A DNA stretch of 29,717 bases, taken from positions 1-29,717 of the forward strand of contig DFJV01000052.1 of NCBI GenBank assembly GCA_002373205.1, read 5' to 3'. Of the stretch, positions 1 to 8,046 are shown piece by piece. The translations under genes and the position numbers were made by a program. The notes beneath the pieces were generated by a model, which saw only the letters and a program-made list of their open reading frames with translations, did no database searches and was not told the origin of the DNA. The stretch is from Treponema sp. UBA3662 (GTDB taxonomy: Bacteria > Spirochaetota > Spirochaetia > Treponematales > Treponemataceae). Position 1 is the first letter of the stretch; the number at the start of each line of letters is the position of its first letter.

Positions 1-56
1 AAAAAAATCTCCGCAAAAGCGTCACATTCTGACTTTTTAAAGCAATATATATAAGT

Positions 57-2594
57 ATGGAACTATTAAAAGAAGGAGAGGACTTTCCTTTCCAAACCGC
101 AGACGCAGCCCAAAGCGACCTTGACCTTGACGAAGTTACCCTAGCCGCAAAAAATGCCTTTGGAATAAAATACCTCTTTGCCTGGCAGAGAATTGTGATT
201 GCCAACATCTTGGATTCGGCACTGGGGCTACCGGAAGACACACCACTTTTACAAACAGATGATTCGTTTGGGGAAGATGACGGTGCTTCGCTAACCGCAG
301 CCGATGACTCGATTCTTTTGCAAACAGATGCTTCGGTGGGGGAAGATGACATTGCTTTGCAAACAGGGGCAGCGGTCGAAGAAGAATGCACAGCTTCGCA
401 AACCGCCACCGAAGAAGACGACACCGCCCTGCAAACAGATGCCCCAGCCGAAGAAGGCAGCACCACGTTGCTAACAGGGGCAGCAGTCGAAGAAGAATGC
501 ACAGCTTCGCAAACCGCCACCGAAGAAGACGACACCGCCCTGCAAACAGATGCCCCAGCCGGAAAAGACAACACAGCCTCGCAAACAAATGCCACCGCCG
601 AAGAAGGCAGCACCGCCTCGCAAACCACCGCCACCGAAGAAGACGACACAGCCCTGCAAACCGCCACCACCGGAGAAGAAGACACCGCTCTGCAAAACAC
701 CGCCACCAGAGAAGACGACACAGCCCTGCAAACCGCCACCACCGAAGAAAACAACACCGCCATGCAAAACCCGCCCGCTTTGCAAACAGAAGCCCCGGTT
801 GGAAAAGCCGACATTGCTTTGCAAACAGATGCCACCTCTCTGCAAACCACCGCCACCGAAGAAGACGAAACCGCCCTGCAAACAGATGCCCCATCCGAAG
901 AAGACAACACAGCCTCGCAAACAAATGCCACCGCCGAAAAAGATGCAACCGCCCTGCAAACCACCGCCACCAGAGAAGACGACACCGCTTTGCAAACAGA
1001 ACCAGAAGACACGACTCTTTTGCAAACAAATGCTCCGGCTGACGAAGAAATTGCTTTGCAAACAGAAGCCCCGGTTGGAAAAGTCGACATTGCTTTGCAA
1101 ACAGATGCCACCACCACCGAAGAAGAAGAAAGCCTCTTCTACCGCGGCAGACAGATAGTCCTTTTGCCAACAGGAGCAGGAAAATCCCTCTGCTTCCTAA
1201 CCCCCGCCCTCCTCCTAAAAGGTCCAACCCTCGTAATCTACCCGCTTTTGGCACTCATGGCAGACCAAAAACGGCGCATGGACTCAGGCGGAATAGAAAG
1301 CGTCATATTCAGGGGAGGACAAAGCCCCCAAGAAAGGGAAGAAAACTTTGCAAAAATAAAAAAAGGAGCAAAAATCATCATAGCAAACCCGGAAGTCCTG
1401 CAAAACAAATCCATCGTAAAAGAACTGGCAGCCTGCAAGATTCAGCACATAGCCATAGACGAAGCCCACTGCGTAAGCGAATGGGGAGACAGCTTCCGCC
1501 CCGCCTACCTGACGCTGGGAAAAATCATAGAAGAGCTGGGCTGCAAGACGGTCACAGCCTTTACCGCAACCGCATCCCCCCAAGTGCTAGACCGCGTAAG
1601 CCAAGTGCTCTTTGGCGGACAAAGCCACATCGTAAGAAGCGACGCAGACAGAAGCAACATCCGCTACAACGTAATCTATGCCGCCGCAAAAAAGAAGCTT
1701 GCATTCCGCCTTGCCGTTACAGAGCAAAAGCCCCTGCTCATCTTCTGCGGAACCAGGGCCAAATCCGAAGACATGGCACGCGAACTTGCCCTCTACATGG
1801 GGTGCGACAAGGTAAAATTCTACCACGCAGGCCTAGAAAAAGCAGAAAAAACCGCAACGGAAGAATGGTTCTTTAACAAAAGCGATGCCGTCCTCTGCTG
1901 CACCTGTGCCTACGGAATGGGTGTGGACAAAAAGGACATAAAAACCGTAATCCACCTGGAAAGCCCCCCAACCGCCGAAAGCTACCTGCAGGAAAGCGGA
2001 AGAATAGCCCGTGACGGAAGCATAGGAAAAGCCATACTGCTCTGGAACTACGCTGACCACAAAAAATTCAGCGCCTACCCCAAGAATTCCCGGGAATACA
2101 AAATGCTGCTCTTTGCAGAAAGCTCAACATGCAGAAGACAAGTGCTACTTGATGCACTCGGAGCAGAACAGGCGGTTTGTTCAGGCTGCGACGTATGCGA
2201 GCGCGGAGGAAAGGCTCCCTTTGCATACGACCTGAACCTTGCGCTAAGCTTTATTACCAAAAACAGGAAAATGTACGGCTACAGCCAAACCCAGGCCCTT
2301 CTCCAAAGCGAATTCAACAAAAAAGACCTTGCACTTTTTGGACTAAGAATTTGGGACCAAGAAGACATTCTGACAATCCTTTCGGAGTTAAAATCAAGAA
2401 AGCTAATAAAAAAATGCCACTGGCCCTGGAAAGGAAGACTCACAAACGTAAAATACGTAAATACAGACAAAAAAAGGATTCAGCACAAAAAAAAGGAGCG
2501 CCCCGTTACAGAAGCGCACCTTAAAATCAGGAGGAGTTTTATGTTTAACAGAAGAAAACTGGTCAATAAAATTATCGGCAAGAAAAAAGCCTAG
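57..2594 (+). CDS. recQ: RecQ-family ATP-dependent DNA helicase with a large repetitive insertion
   Basis: An 845-residue superfamily 2 helicase expected to unwind DNA 3'-5' in repair and recombination. Motifs seen: Q motif near 34-50 (FGIKYLFAWQRIVI), Walker A PTGAGKS 371-377, DEAH 468-471 running into the RecQ aromatic loop (HCVSEWG), motif III TAFTATAS 500-507, motif V AYGMGVDK near 618-625, motif VI QESGRIARDG 645-654, and the RecQ zinc-site cysteines C692, C708, C711, C714. Part of a winged helix follows; no HRDC domain is visible. Residues about 60-360 are a repeat block where normal RecQ proteins have only a short turn, so the core would be about 545 residues. The frame is closed by a TGA at 30-32 and ATG 57 is the first start. 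There is no Shine-Dalgarno, only a TATATA stretch at 46-51, so a leaderless or weakly led start is inferred. It converges with the 2601-2885 gene, 6 nt apart. Confidence 0.9.
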   Translation: MELLKEGEDFPFQTADAAQSDLDLDEVTLAAKNAFGIKYLFAWQRIVIANILDSALGLPEDTPLLQTDDSFGEDDGASLTAADDSILLQTDASVGEDDIALQTGAAVEEECTASQTATEEDDTALQTDAPAEEGSTTLLTGAAVEEECTASQTATEEDDTALQTDAPAGKDNTASQTNATAEEGSTASQTTATEEDDTALQTATTGEEDTALQNTATREDDTALQTATTEENNTAMQNPPALQTEAPVGKADIALQTDATSLQTTATEEDETALQTDAPSEEDNTASQTNATAEKDATALQTTATREDDTALQTEPEDTTLLQTNAPADEEIALQTEAPVGKVDIALQTDATTTEEEESLFYRGRQIVLLPTGAGKSLCFLTPALLLKGPTLVIYPLLALMADQKRRMDSGGIESVIFRGGQSPQEREENFAKIKKGAKIIIANPEVLQNKSIVKELAACKIQHIAIDEAHCVSEWGDSFRPAYLTLGKIIEELGCKTVTAFTATASPQVLDRVSQVLFGGQSHIVRSDADRSNIRYNVIYAAAKKKLAFRLAVTEQKPLLIFCGTRAKSEDMARELALYMGCDKVKFYHAGLEKAEKTATEEWFFNKSDAVLCCTCAYGMGVDKKDIKTVIHLESPPTAESYLQESGRIARDGSIGKAILLWNYADHKKFSAYPKNSREYKMLLFAESSTCRRQVLLDALGAEQAVCSGCDVCERGGKAPFAYDLNLALSFITKNRKMYGYSQTQALLQSEFNKKDLALFGLRIWDQEDILTILSELKSRKLIKKCHWPWKGRLTNVKYVNTDKKRIQHKKKERPVTEAHLKIRRSFMFNRRKLVNKIIGKKKA
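246..1127 (+). repeat. Degenerate 33-39 bp tandem repeat inside the recQ reading frame
   Basis: About 25 copies of a unit built around [L/S/M]-Q-[T/N], for example TALQTDAPAEEDD, mostly 11-13 residues apart. The translation is rich in Ala, Thr, Gln, Asp and Glu and looks disordered. DNA copies share the core tgcaaacagatgcc. Two stretches are recent-looking duplications: 364-450 against 475-561 (offset 111 bp, one mismatch seen) and 781-835 against 1057-1111 (offset 276 bp, one mismatch). Both offsets are multiples of three. The block has no stop codon in any of the three forward frames over most of its length, which produces long spurious ORFs on both strands. Confidence 0.93.
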
Positions 2595-2600
2595 TTAAGA

Positions 2601-2885
2601 CTATTTTTTCTTTGCCCCGGAAGCAGCTGGAGCTGACTTTTGGTTGTGTTCACCGTTAGCCTCGCCCTGCCCGTCTTCCTTCTTTTCAGTCTTGGCAGCA
2701 GCAGCGGCAGCTTCAGCCTGGGCCTTAAGAAGTGCCTTGCGCTTTTTAAGCGAAAGGGGACGCTTTTTGTACCTTATTACATAGTTTGCAAGTGAGATAA
2801 TAAAAACTGTAAGTACGGCGGTAACAATAACACGCCAATCTGCAACCACGCTAAAGGCCAGCCGCAGCAACTGTGAGATATTCAT
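2601..2885 (-). CDS. Small single-pass membrane protein with a charged Ala/Lys/Glu tail
   Basis: A 94-residue protein of unknown function. It has one hydrophobic segment at about 17-37, followed at once by a basic stretch (YKKRPLSLKKRKALLK). By the positive-inside rule this puts the C-terminus in the cytoplasm. The remainder is a lysine-, alanine- and glutamate-rich tail, probably helical and then disordered. It converges with recQ with only 6 nt between stop codons and no visible terminator there. Upstream of ATG 2885 only a weak purine stretch is present. I do not recognise the family. The TM segment in a sensible place and clean codon phase make it a likely real gene. Confidence 0.65.
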   Translation of the reverse strand: MNISQLLRLAFSVVADWRVIVTAVLTVFIISLANYVIRYKKRPLSLKKRKALLKAQAEAAAAAAKTEKKEDGQGEANGEHNQKSAPAASGAKKK

Positions 2886-3044
2886 ACTTACTTATCGGCA
2901 TGAAAATCCAAAAACTGAACACGGGACAATTTTCATTTCAAAACTTCGAGTTAACAGGACGCGCACCCATGCGACTTTTTATGCAAATCAAGAAAGAAGA
3001 GTTGAAAAAAACTGTTCTGCTTCCTAAAGCAATATATGTAAAAA

Positions 3045-3070
3045 AAGGGGGGTCTTAGGGAACCTCCCTT
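3045..3070 (-). terminator. GC-rich hairpin with a T run on the minus strand
   Basis: Arms 3045-3052 and 3063-3070 pair over 8 bp with one G-T wobble around a 10-nt loop. Read on the minus strand the stem is followed by six T residues (complement of 3041-3046), the form of an intrinsic terminator. No minus-strand gene lies upstream of it, so it may be a hairpin repeat of the same kind as those near 12417-12431. The rest of 2886-3093 shows nothing else. Confidence 0.35.
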
Positions 3071-3093
3071 GAAAATCCAAAATTTGAGTAAAC

Positions 3094-3122
3094 TTGCAAC
3101 AACAAACAAAAAGCGCTACTAT
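3094..3122 (+). promoter_or_regulatory. Sigma-70-type promoter of the antiporter gene
   Basis: TTGCAA at 3094-3099 and TACTAT at 3117-3122 are separated by 17 bp. The predicted start near 3129 leaves a leader of about 29 nt that carries an AGAGG Shine-Dalgarno before ATG 3158. Confidence 0.6.
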
Positions 3123-3157
3123 AGCGCATATCAAAAGAAAGCTTACAGAGGCATTTT

Positions 3158-4360
3158 ATGGAAACAATAGAGATTCTTCGCCAGCTTGCAATCATCATAA
3201 TCTTTGCAAAGCTCTTCGGACTAACAGCAAGACGCTTAAAGGCTCCCCAGGTTGCGGGAGAAATCGTAGCCGGGCTAATAATAGGCCCCAGCCTGCTCGG
3301 TTGGGTTCAGCCGTCACAATTTTTGGCCGGAATGGCAGAAATCGGCGTAATCCTTCTAATGTTCAATGCCGGCCTTGGAACAAACATAAACGAACTAAAG
3401 CGCAGCGGCCTAAAGGCAACCCTAATCGCATGCGCAGGAGTCTTCATCCCCTTGGTCTGCGGAACAGTCCTCTTCATGTTCTTCTTTGGCTTCGACAAAG
3501 TTGGCTCCGAAAGATTCTACAAGGCAATCTACATAGGAACAATCCTAACCGCAACAAGCGTAAGCATAACCGTCCAGACACTAAAGGAACTTGGCAAGCT
3601 AAAGAACTTTACCGGAACCACAATCGTAAGCGCCGCAATCATAGACGACGTACTAGGAATCATAGTCCTAACCGTGGTAATCGGCTTCAAGGACCCAAGC
3701 TCCAATACACTAAAAGTAGTCTTAAATACAGCACTATTCTTTGTATTTGCCCTGGTAGCAGGCTACCTCTTCTACAGAATCTTCAAAATCGTGGAAAAGC
3801 GCTACAACCACACACGCCGCATCCCAATCGTAGGACTTGCACTGGCATTCTCCATGTCTTACATTGCCCAGCACTTCTTTAACGTCGCAGACATAACGGG
3901 AGCCTACATAGCAGGCGTAATTCTTTGCTCCACAAAGGATTCCGACTACATAGCCCGCAAAATGGACATAAACTCCTACATGCTATTCGGCCCGGTCTTC
4001 TTTGCATCAATAGGACTTGCAACCAACGTAAAGAACATAGACACAACAATCCTCTTCTTCTCGCTGGCCTTCGTACTTGTGGGCATGGGCGCAAAAGTTA
4101 TAGGCTGCGGACTCATGGCAAAGCTATGCCGCTTCAACCGCCTGGAAAGCCTAAAAATCGGCTGCGGAATGATGACCCGCGGAGAAGTTGCCCTCATCGT
4201 AGCCCAGCGTGGACTTGCTGCAGGCCTCTTGGAACACACCTTCTTTACCGCTGTAATCCTCCTCATCATAATAAGCTCAATCACCACCCCAATCATCCTA
4301 AAAGCCCTCTATTCAAGGGACAAGGAAATCGAGCAAGGGCAGGTAGCAGTAGCCAATTAG
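3158..4360 (+). CDS. Cation/proton antiporter, CPA2 (NapA/KefB-like) family
   Basis: A 400-residue inner-membrane protein with about 12 hydrophobic segments that should exchange Na+ or K+ for H+ and so serve pH and ion homeostasis. Family marks seen: VAGEIVAGLIIGPSLLG at 32-48, the acidic pair D163-D164 in the ion-binding helix (IIDDVLGII), the GAYIAGVIL helix near 248-256, and MTRGEVALIVAQRGL near 339-353. A paired Asp at this site is typical of electrogenic members such as NapA. No RCK/TrkA-N domain follows the membrane part, so it is not a full Kef channel-type protein. The start at 3158 has AGAGG 8 nt upstream. It appears to be a single-gene unit. The exact ion cannot be told from sequence. 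Confidence 0.9.
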   Translation: METIEILRQLAIIIIFAKLFGLTARRLKAPQVAGEIVAGLIIGPSLLGWVQPSQFLAGMAEIGVILLMFNAGLGTNINELKRSGLKATLIACAGVFIPLVCGTVLFMFFFGFDKVGSERFYKAIYIGTILTATSVSITVQTLKELGKLKNFTGTTIVSAAIIDDVLGIIVLTVVIGFKDPSSNTLKVVLNTALFFVFALVAGYLFYRIFKIVEKRYNHTRRIPIVGLALAFSMSYIAQHFFNVADITGAYIAGVILCSTKDSDYIARKMDINSYMLFGPVFFASIGLATNVKNIDTTILFFSLAFVLVGMGAKVIGCGLMAKLCRFNRLESLKIGCGMMTRGEVALIVAQRGLAAGLLEHTFFTAVILLIIISSITTPIILKALYSRDKEIEQGQVAVAN

Positions 4361-5040
4361 CCCAAGGAGGGGGAAGTCTCCCCCTGCGGTCGCACTACGT
4401 TGCGCCCTACCCCCTCTGCGGGGCAATCCCTTTGCAAAGCCCCGCAACGCCCCAATATTGTTACTGGGGTAGCAAATAAATCCGCAAGTTACGAAGTAAC
4501 TCGGTAAGCATGCGTAGCATGCGACCAACGCCCCCCCCGGATTTCAAGAAACATTTGTTGGCATAAAAAACTGCGGGTTCCCGCAAATGCCGTAAGTGGC
4601 AAGCAAAAAAAACGACAGTATCTACGGACACTGAACATGCCGAAGTGCTACACCTCATTGCACGCACCTCCCCTTCGACTTCGCTCAGGGAGTGGCCGTC
4701 ACCCTGAGCTTGTCTCAGGGTCTGTACCGCAACAAAATACCTGTTTTCAAAACAAGCCACTTCCGTCATTTGCTCCGCTTTGTCGTGTCTTCCGCTACCC
4801 CCTCTGCGGTATTCGCAGCGAAGCTTCGAGCGGCAATCCCTTTGCAAAGCCCCGCAACGCCCCAAAATCGTTACTGGGTAGCAAATAAATCCGCGAGTTA
4901 CGAAGTAACTCGGTAGCGCAAGCGGACAACGCCCCAAGGCTGATTGGTGTTAGAAAATAAATCCCGAGAGTTTCGCAGAACCCCGGTAGCACAAGCGGAC
5001 AAGGCCTGCTATTATTGGACAACAAGAAGGAGACTTATAA
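4361..5040. repeat. Hairpin-repeat zone (family A) between the antiporter and an exported-protein gene
   Basis: No gene is supported here. Two related copies of a modular element lie at about 4408-4536 and 4797-4935, and a third diverged piece at about 4936-5010. They share CCCTCTGCGG, GCAATCCCTTTGCAAAGC, CGCAACGCCCCAA and a hairpin whose arms vary (GTTAC-GAA-GTAAC here, GTTTC-TGC-GAAAC in the inverted copy near 13710). The copy at 4797 carries an extra 22 bp (4810-4831) absent from the copy at 4408. Short ORFs across the zone are repeat shadows. The last 16 bases hold the Shine-Dalgarno AGAAGGAGA of the 5041 gene. Confidence 0.75.
4701..4721. repeat. Perfect 8-bp inverted repeat, 5-nt loop
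   Basis: ACCCTGAG at 4701-4708 pairs exactly with CTCAGGGT at 4714-4721. It sits in a CTTCGACTTCGCTCAGGG context, a dispersed repeat motif common in bacterial intergenic DNA. There is no T run, so it is not a convincing terminator. Confidence 0.6.
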
Positions 5041-5646
5041 ATGAAGAAAAAATGCATTTTCACACTGCTTTTGCTAATATCTTTTTCATCAGCACTATTT
5101 GCGGATGTGGTAGACATATACCACTTGAACACCCCGAATCTACAGACCGCCTACCAGCATTTGGACGGCTGGAGCCCAATTAAGCGAGAAATTGACACAA
5201 AGCTGCCTTTGACAATAACTTTCTATCCAAAAGCAACAAGGGGCTTCATAGGAACATTTGACACAAACCTATATCTAAAAGCAGACGTAAGCCTAACAGA
5301 GCCAATTGCCAATTTATTCATAAAATCAATCACAATAAGCGATGAAGAAGAAGCGCTTTACAATTTGAGCGTTAACAAGCAATTATCACCAGATTCAAAA
5401 GAAAGCATTCTCTACGACGAAAATAAAAATATCCTTAAAGCCAACGACAAAGAAATTTATTACGCTTCATTTGATTTGGATTTAAAGATATCCGTCCGCA
5501 AAATCAACGGCAAAGAAAGCAAAAAAGTCTATGCAACAGTAGATTACATCCTTAACGGCAAGCCCTACGCCTATACCCTGGAATATATATGCGAACCGCA
5601 TAACTTTACCTTCAATGATTTTATAACGCTTTTTGTGGCCCCGTAA
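5041..5646 (+). CDS. Exported protein of unknown function
   Basis: A 201-residue protein with a clear N-terminal signal peptide: MKKK, a hydrophobic core to about residue 18, and a likely cleavage after A21 in SSALFA-D. There is no lipobox, so it should be a soluble periplasmic or surface protein rather than a lipoprotein. The mature part is mixed polar with many short beta-prone stretches (ITFYPKATRGFIGTF, YASFDLDLKISVRK, VYATVDYILNGKPYAYTLEY), and no motif I recognise. A strong Shine-Dalgarno (AGAAGGAGA) stands 8 nt before ATG 5041. It is isolated between two hairpin-repeat zones, with no partner gene. Confidence 0.75.
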   Translation: MKKKCIFTLLLLISFSSALFADVVDIYHLNTPNLQTAYQHLDGWSPIKREIDTKLPLTITFYPKATRGFIGTFDTNLYLKADVSLTEPIANLFIKSITISDEEEALYNLSVNKQLSPDSKESILYDENKNILKANDKEIYYASFDLDLKISVRKINGKESKKVYATVDYILNGKPYAYTLEYICEPHNFTFNDFITLFVAP

Positions 5647-5719
5647 TAATTCACGGATGGATTTTTTCAGGGCAGGCGGCTTAGCAACGTGGGGCTGTCC
5701 AAAAAGTTTAAGTCACAGT

Positions 5720-5804
5720 GTCATTCCGAACTTGATTCGGAATCTATGCACTGCATATGGTGTAGATGCTGAAATTGGTTGCAAGCAACCGCGTTCAGCA
5801 TGAC
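5720..5804. repeat. GTCAT...ATGAC inverted-repeat element (family D, copy 1)
   Basis: Begins GTCATTCCGAACTTGATTCGG and ends TTCAGCATGAC, so its ends are complementary (GTCAT/ATGAC). The inside holds two hairpins: CCGAA/TTCGG, and TGCTGAA/TTCAGCA enclosing GGTTGC/GCAACC. A closely related copy is at 7772-7846. Confidence 0.75.
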
Positions 5805-6185
5805 ATTGCTTCAGGGCAGGCGCTTAGCAACATGCAGAATTGCCTAGCGATTCTGCAATCCCATGAAAAATCCACGGAGGGATTTTTTGAATACGCCTAC
5901 GCCGCCATGGAGCCCGGGGAACAAAATCCCCTCCGTGATATTTTGTTCCCGTAAGTTTTCTACGAAAACTTACCGTATTTCTACTGCAACAAAATGACGC
6001 GCCCTCCTTGGCGCTGCTTTGAGGTTAGGGAATGGCGGATTTCGCAACGAGCACGAATGTGCGAAGTTTCAAGCGACGGCGGTGGCGCAAAGGCCTATCC
6101 GGTCGAATTAGCCAAGGAACAGCATGGTAGAGCAGAAAAAAGCACCGTCCAAATGCCAAGTTTAAATAGAATTTTTTCAAGGCAT
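5805..6185. repeat. Chain of hairpin repeats (families B and C), no gene
   Basis: Hairpins in order: TGCAGAAT/ATTCTGCA at 5833-5840 and 5850-5857; AAAAATCC/GGATTTTT at 5866-5873 and 5880-5887 with loop ACGGAG; an 11-bp perfect stem 5917-5927/5940-5950 (GGGAACAAAAT); a 10-bp perfect stem 5951-5960/5964-5973; and GCGCC-CTCCTT-GGCGC at 5999-6014. From about 6080 to 6160 the sequence resembles 28545-28628 (GGCGGTGGCGCA, ATTAGC, ATGGTAGA.CAG, ACCGTCCAAA). ORFs at 5766-5954 and 5994-6218 lie entirely in repeats and are rejected. Confidence 0.7.
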
Positions 6186-6214
6186 TTGACTTGTTTGCGT
6201 AAATGGCTTATAGT
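6186..6214 (+). promoter_or_regulatory. Strong sigma-70-type promoter, leaderless geometry
   Basis: TTGACT at 6186-6191, a 17-bp spacer and TATAGT at 6209-6214. The expected transcription start 7 nt after the -10 is 6221, which is the A of an in-frame ATG. No Shine-Dalgarno exists. The upstream ATG at 6203 falls inside the promoter and is unlikely to be transcribed. Confidence 0.75.
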
Positions 6215-6220
6215 TTAAAT

Positions 6221-7765
6221 ATGTCGAATGGTATCAATTTTTTTCAGACTTTGCTAGCTTCTATTTTTGGGGGAAATGACCCCGACGCAGTAAAAAGAAA
6301 GCTTTTAAAAAGTATTGCGAAGAATCTTTCAAGGACAAAGTTTCATTTTTATAAAGTCAGCTCAAAAGAAGTAGAACCTGCATTTGCAAAGTTTTTCTAC
6401 GATATATACAAGGCAATTTCGCCTGCACAGGCCATGTTCCAGAACACAAGCCTTGCAACGCTAAAGCAGTTTGTCATCTCATCATCACTTTCAGACGCAC
6501 AGCATACCCAGCTTGCAGACCTTACCGAAGAGGCCATCCGCGAACTTGCCACCACCATGAACGCCAAGGACCTAAGAAAACAGGTTTCCGCAACATATTC
6601 TGCCTTTGCGCAAGGGTTCACATCCGCAAAGACCGCTTCCATAGACCTGCTCTATTCAAAGCTGGTGGCCTTCTACAACTTCTGCACATACGACTTCTAC
6701 GTAATGATAAGAAAGTTTGACGGCTCCCTCCACGAGCGCAATTTTAGCATTTTGCCCAAGTTCCGCGCCACGGACGGAGAGCGCATAGAAGAAGACCTCA
6801 AGAACTTTACGTCCGTAGCATGGGCAATTCCAATGGATGCCACCTGGGACGAAATGTTCGAGCTTATGAAAAAAATAAAGGGCGTTGAACCAATTGCCCC
6901 CAACATCTGGAAGAAAATCCTTGCAAGGCTGCGCTCCGTAAAAGACGAAAACGTCTTCGAGATGATGATTCAGCTTATAAGCGAAGACCCGCTCTACAGG
7001 GAAAAGGTGCGCATAGAAAACCAGCACATCATGGACGGCTACCTGCAGGAAATAAAGCGGCAAATGGAAACAGTCCTGGAAGACGTAAAGGAAAACGAAA
7101 CCAAGAGCCACACGGAAAAGCTTGTAAACGAGGTTTTTGGTACCCTGAACATAGAGCCCCTCAAAAACTACAACGAAGAAATAAACGCAGTGCTTAACAA
7201 AAAGAGCTTCAAGGGCTTTACCTACGACGAACCTATAAAATACCTTAAATTGTTCTTGTTGGACTATGCAAAAAAAGACATCCGCGACTTAAGCGACATT
7301 ATCCTGGTACGCGGCGAATGGACAAACCAGCAGATGTCCACCCCAATGAGCGAAGCTCTGCACCGCCTGCTAAACATTTGCGACGCAATTCTAAAGTTTG
7401 ACGAAAAGCTTGCGGAAAACGGCGAATGGGGCATGAAGATTAAGACCCTGCTTCCCCGCTGCGAAAGGGACAAGGAAGCCCGCAACATAATCAACATGGT
7501 AATAGGCGACGCAAACGACGAGGCAGCCCAGCTTATCACAGGTTCAGTAAAGTACCTAATCATCTACGACAAGAACCTAAAGACTGCCCTGGAAGACTTT
7601 ATGAAGGTTCCGCACAGCCAGCTCATCGTAAACTGGAAGGATTTGGACAGGTTCACGGAAGGCAAGCTAAAGACCAAGGCCGTAACAATCTACAAAACCA
7701 TTTACTCCTTCGTCCAGCTTATGCAGATGTTCAACATCCAGCTAAAGACAGCCCCTCGCTACTAA
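6221..7765 (+). CDS. Conserved spirochaete-type protein of unknown function (DUF5312-like)
   Basis: A 514-residue, mostly helical, soluble-looking protein without signal peptide or membrane segment. It is rich in charged helices (EIKRQMETVLEDVKENETKSHTEKLV near 290-315) and has no catalytic motif I can name. From memory it resembles long Treponema proteins grouped as DUF5312; that link is recalled, not computed. The start is set at ATG 6221, six codons inside the longest frame, because the -10 box at 6209-6214 would place the transcript's first base on this ATG. Codon use is like the housekeeping genes here. It is a single-gene unit ending 140 bp before the terminator at 7905-7938. Confidence 0.8.
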   Translation: MSNGINFFQTLLASIFGGNDPDAVKRKLLKSIAKNLSRTKFHFYKVSSKEVEPAFAKFFYDIYKAISPAQAMFQNTSLATLKQFVISSSLSDAQHTQLADLTEEAIRELATTMNAKDLRKQVSATYSAFAQGFTSAKTASIDLLYSKLVAFYNFCTYDFYVMIRKFDGSLHERNFSILPKFRATDGERIEEDLKNFTSVAWAIPMDATWDEMFELMKKIKGVEPIAPNIWKKILARLRSVKDENVFEMMIQLISEDPLYREKVRIENQHIMDGYLQEIKRQMETVLEDVKENETKSHTEKLVNEVFGTLNIEPLKNYNEEINAVLNKKSFKGFTYDEPIKYLKLFLLDYAKKDIRDLSDIILVRGEWTNQQMSTPMSEALHRLLNICDAILKFDEKLAENGEWGMKIKTLLPRCERDKEARNIINMVIGDANDEAAQLITGSVKYLIIYDKNLKTALEDFMKVPHSQLIVNWKDLDRFTEGKLKTKAVTIYKTIYSFVQLMQMFNIQLKTAPRY

Positions 7766-7771
7766 AAAAAT

Positions 7772-7846
7772 GTCATTTCGAACTTGTTTCGGAATCTCTA
7801 AAGCTAGATGCTGAAATTGGTTGCGAGCAACCGCATTCAGCATGAC
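7772..7846. repeat. GTCAT...ATGAC inverted-repeat element (family D, copy 2)
   Basis: A 75-bp copy of the 5720-5804 element: same ends (GTCAT, CATGAC), the CGAA/TTCG hairpin, and the GATGCTGAAATTGGTTGC module with its complement. It starts 7 nt after the stop of the 6221 gene. Confidence 0.8.
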
Positions 7847-7904
7847 AAAAACTGAGTTTTGAATCTGCCTCTAAAACCTTGGATTTTCTTAAATTTTAAT
7901 ATGG

Positions 7905-7938
7905 ACGGCAGTTTCTCATAAGGACTGCCGTTTTTTTT
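7905..7938 (+). terminator. Rho-independent terminator
   Basis: ACGGCAGT at 7905-7912 pairs perfectly with ACTGCCGT at 7924-7931 across an 11-nt loop, followed directly by eight T residues (7931-7938). It should end transcription of the 6221-7765 gene. The rest of 7847-8123 holds only the family C repeat at 7960-8046 and AT-rich DNA. Confidence 0.85.
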
Positions 7939-7959
7939 GCAAACAAAAAACTATCGTGG

Positions 7960-8046
7960 AACGGCTTTCCATGGTTTCGCGGGTCCCTGCCCGCTCCATT
8001 GCTTCGCAACGGCTTCGCCGCCATTCCAATCCGGCCTCATGCCAAA
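7960..8046. repeat. Family C mosaic repeat, copy 1
   Basis: Shares the frame GTTTCGCGGGTCCC, CCGCTCCATTGC, GCCGCC..TCCAATC with copies at 10553-10640 and 15366-15496 and, inverted, 28456-28628. Inside is a GCGGG-TCCCT-GCCCGC hairpin and a TTGCTTCGCAA hairpin. Confidence 0.7.

Noticed and set aside
136..1254. Long antisense and alternate-frame ORFs over the recQ repeat (up to 372 residues)
   Set aside because: They consist only of the repeat read in other frames, with low-complexity Leu/Arg/Cys or Pro/Lys composition and no ribosome sites. The helicase frame explains the region.
2873..3058. 61-residue + strand frame before the antiporter
   Set aside because: Overlaps the start of the small membrane protein, lacks a ribosome site and runs through a hairpin. 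No protein-like pattern.
3094..3882. 262-residue + strand frame overlapping the antiporter
   Set aside because: Asn/Arg/Pro-rich shadow of the antiporter gene in another frame, with no domain and no ribosome site. The antiporter has conserved motifs.
4361..5040. Possible CRISPR array or integron attC sites in the repeat zones
   Set aside because: Repeats are not regularly spaced, vary in length and have no constant spacer size. No integrase or cas gene is near, and no paired attC core boxes could be made out.
5766..6218. Short frames between the 5041 and 6221 genes
   Set aside because: They are made entirely of hairpin repeats that recur at 7772, 11930, 12085 and 28456.
6203..6220. Upstream ATG for the 514-residue protein
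   Set aside because: It lies between the -35 and -10 boxes, so it would not be in the transcript. ATG 6221 fits the predicted first base.
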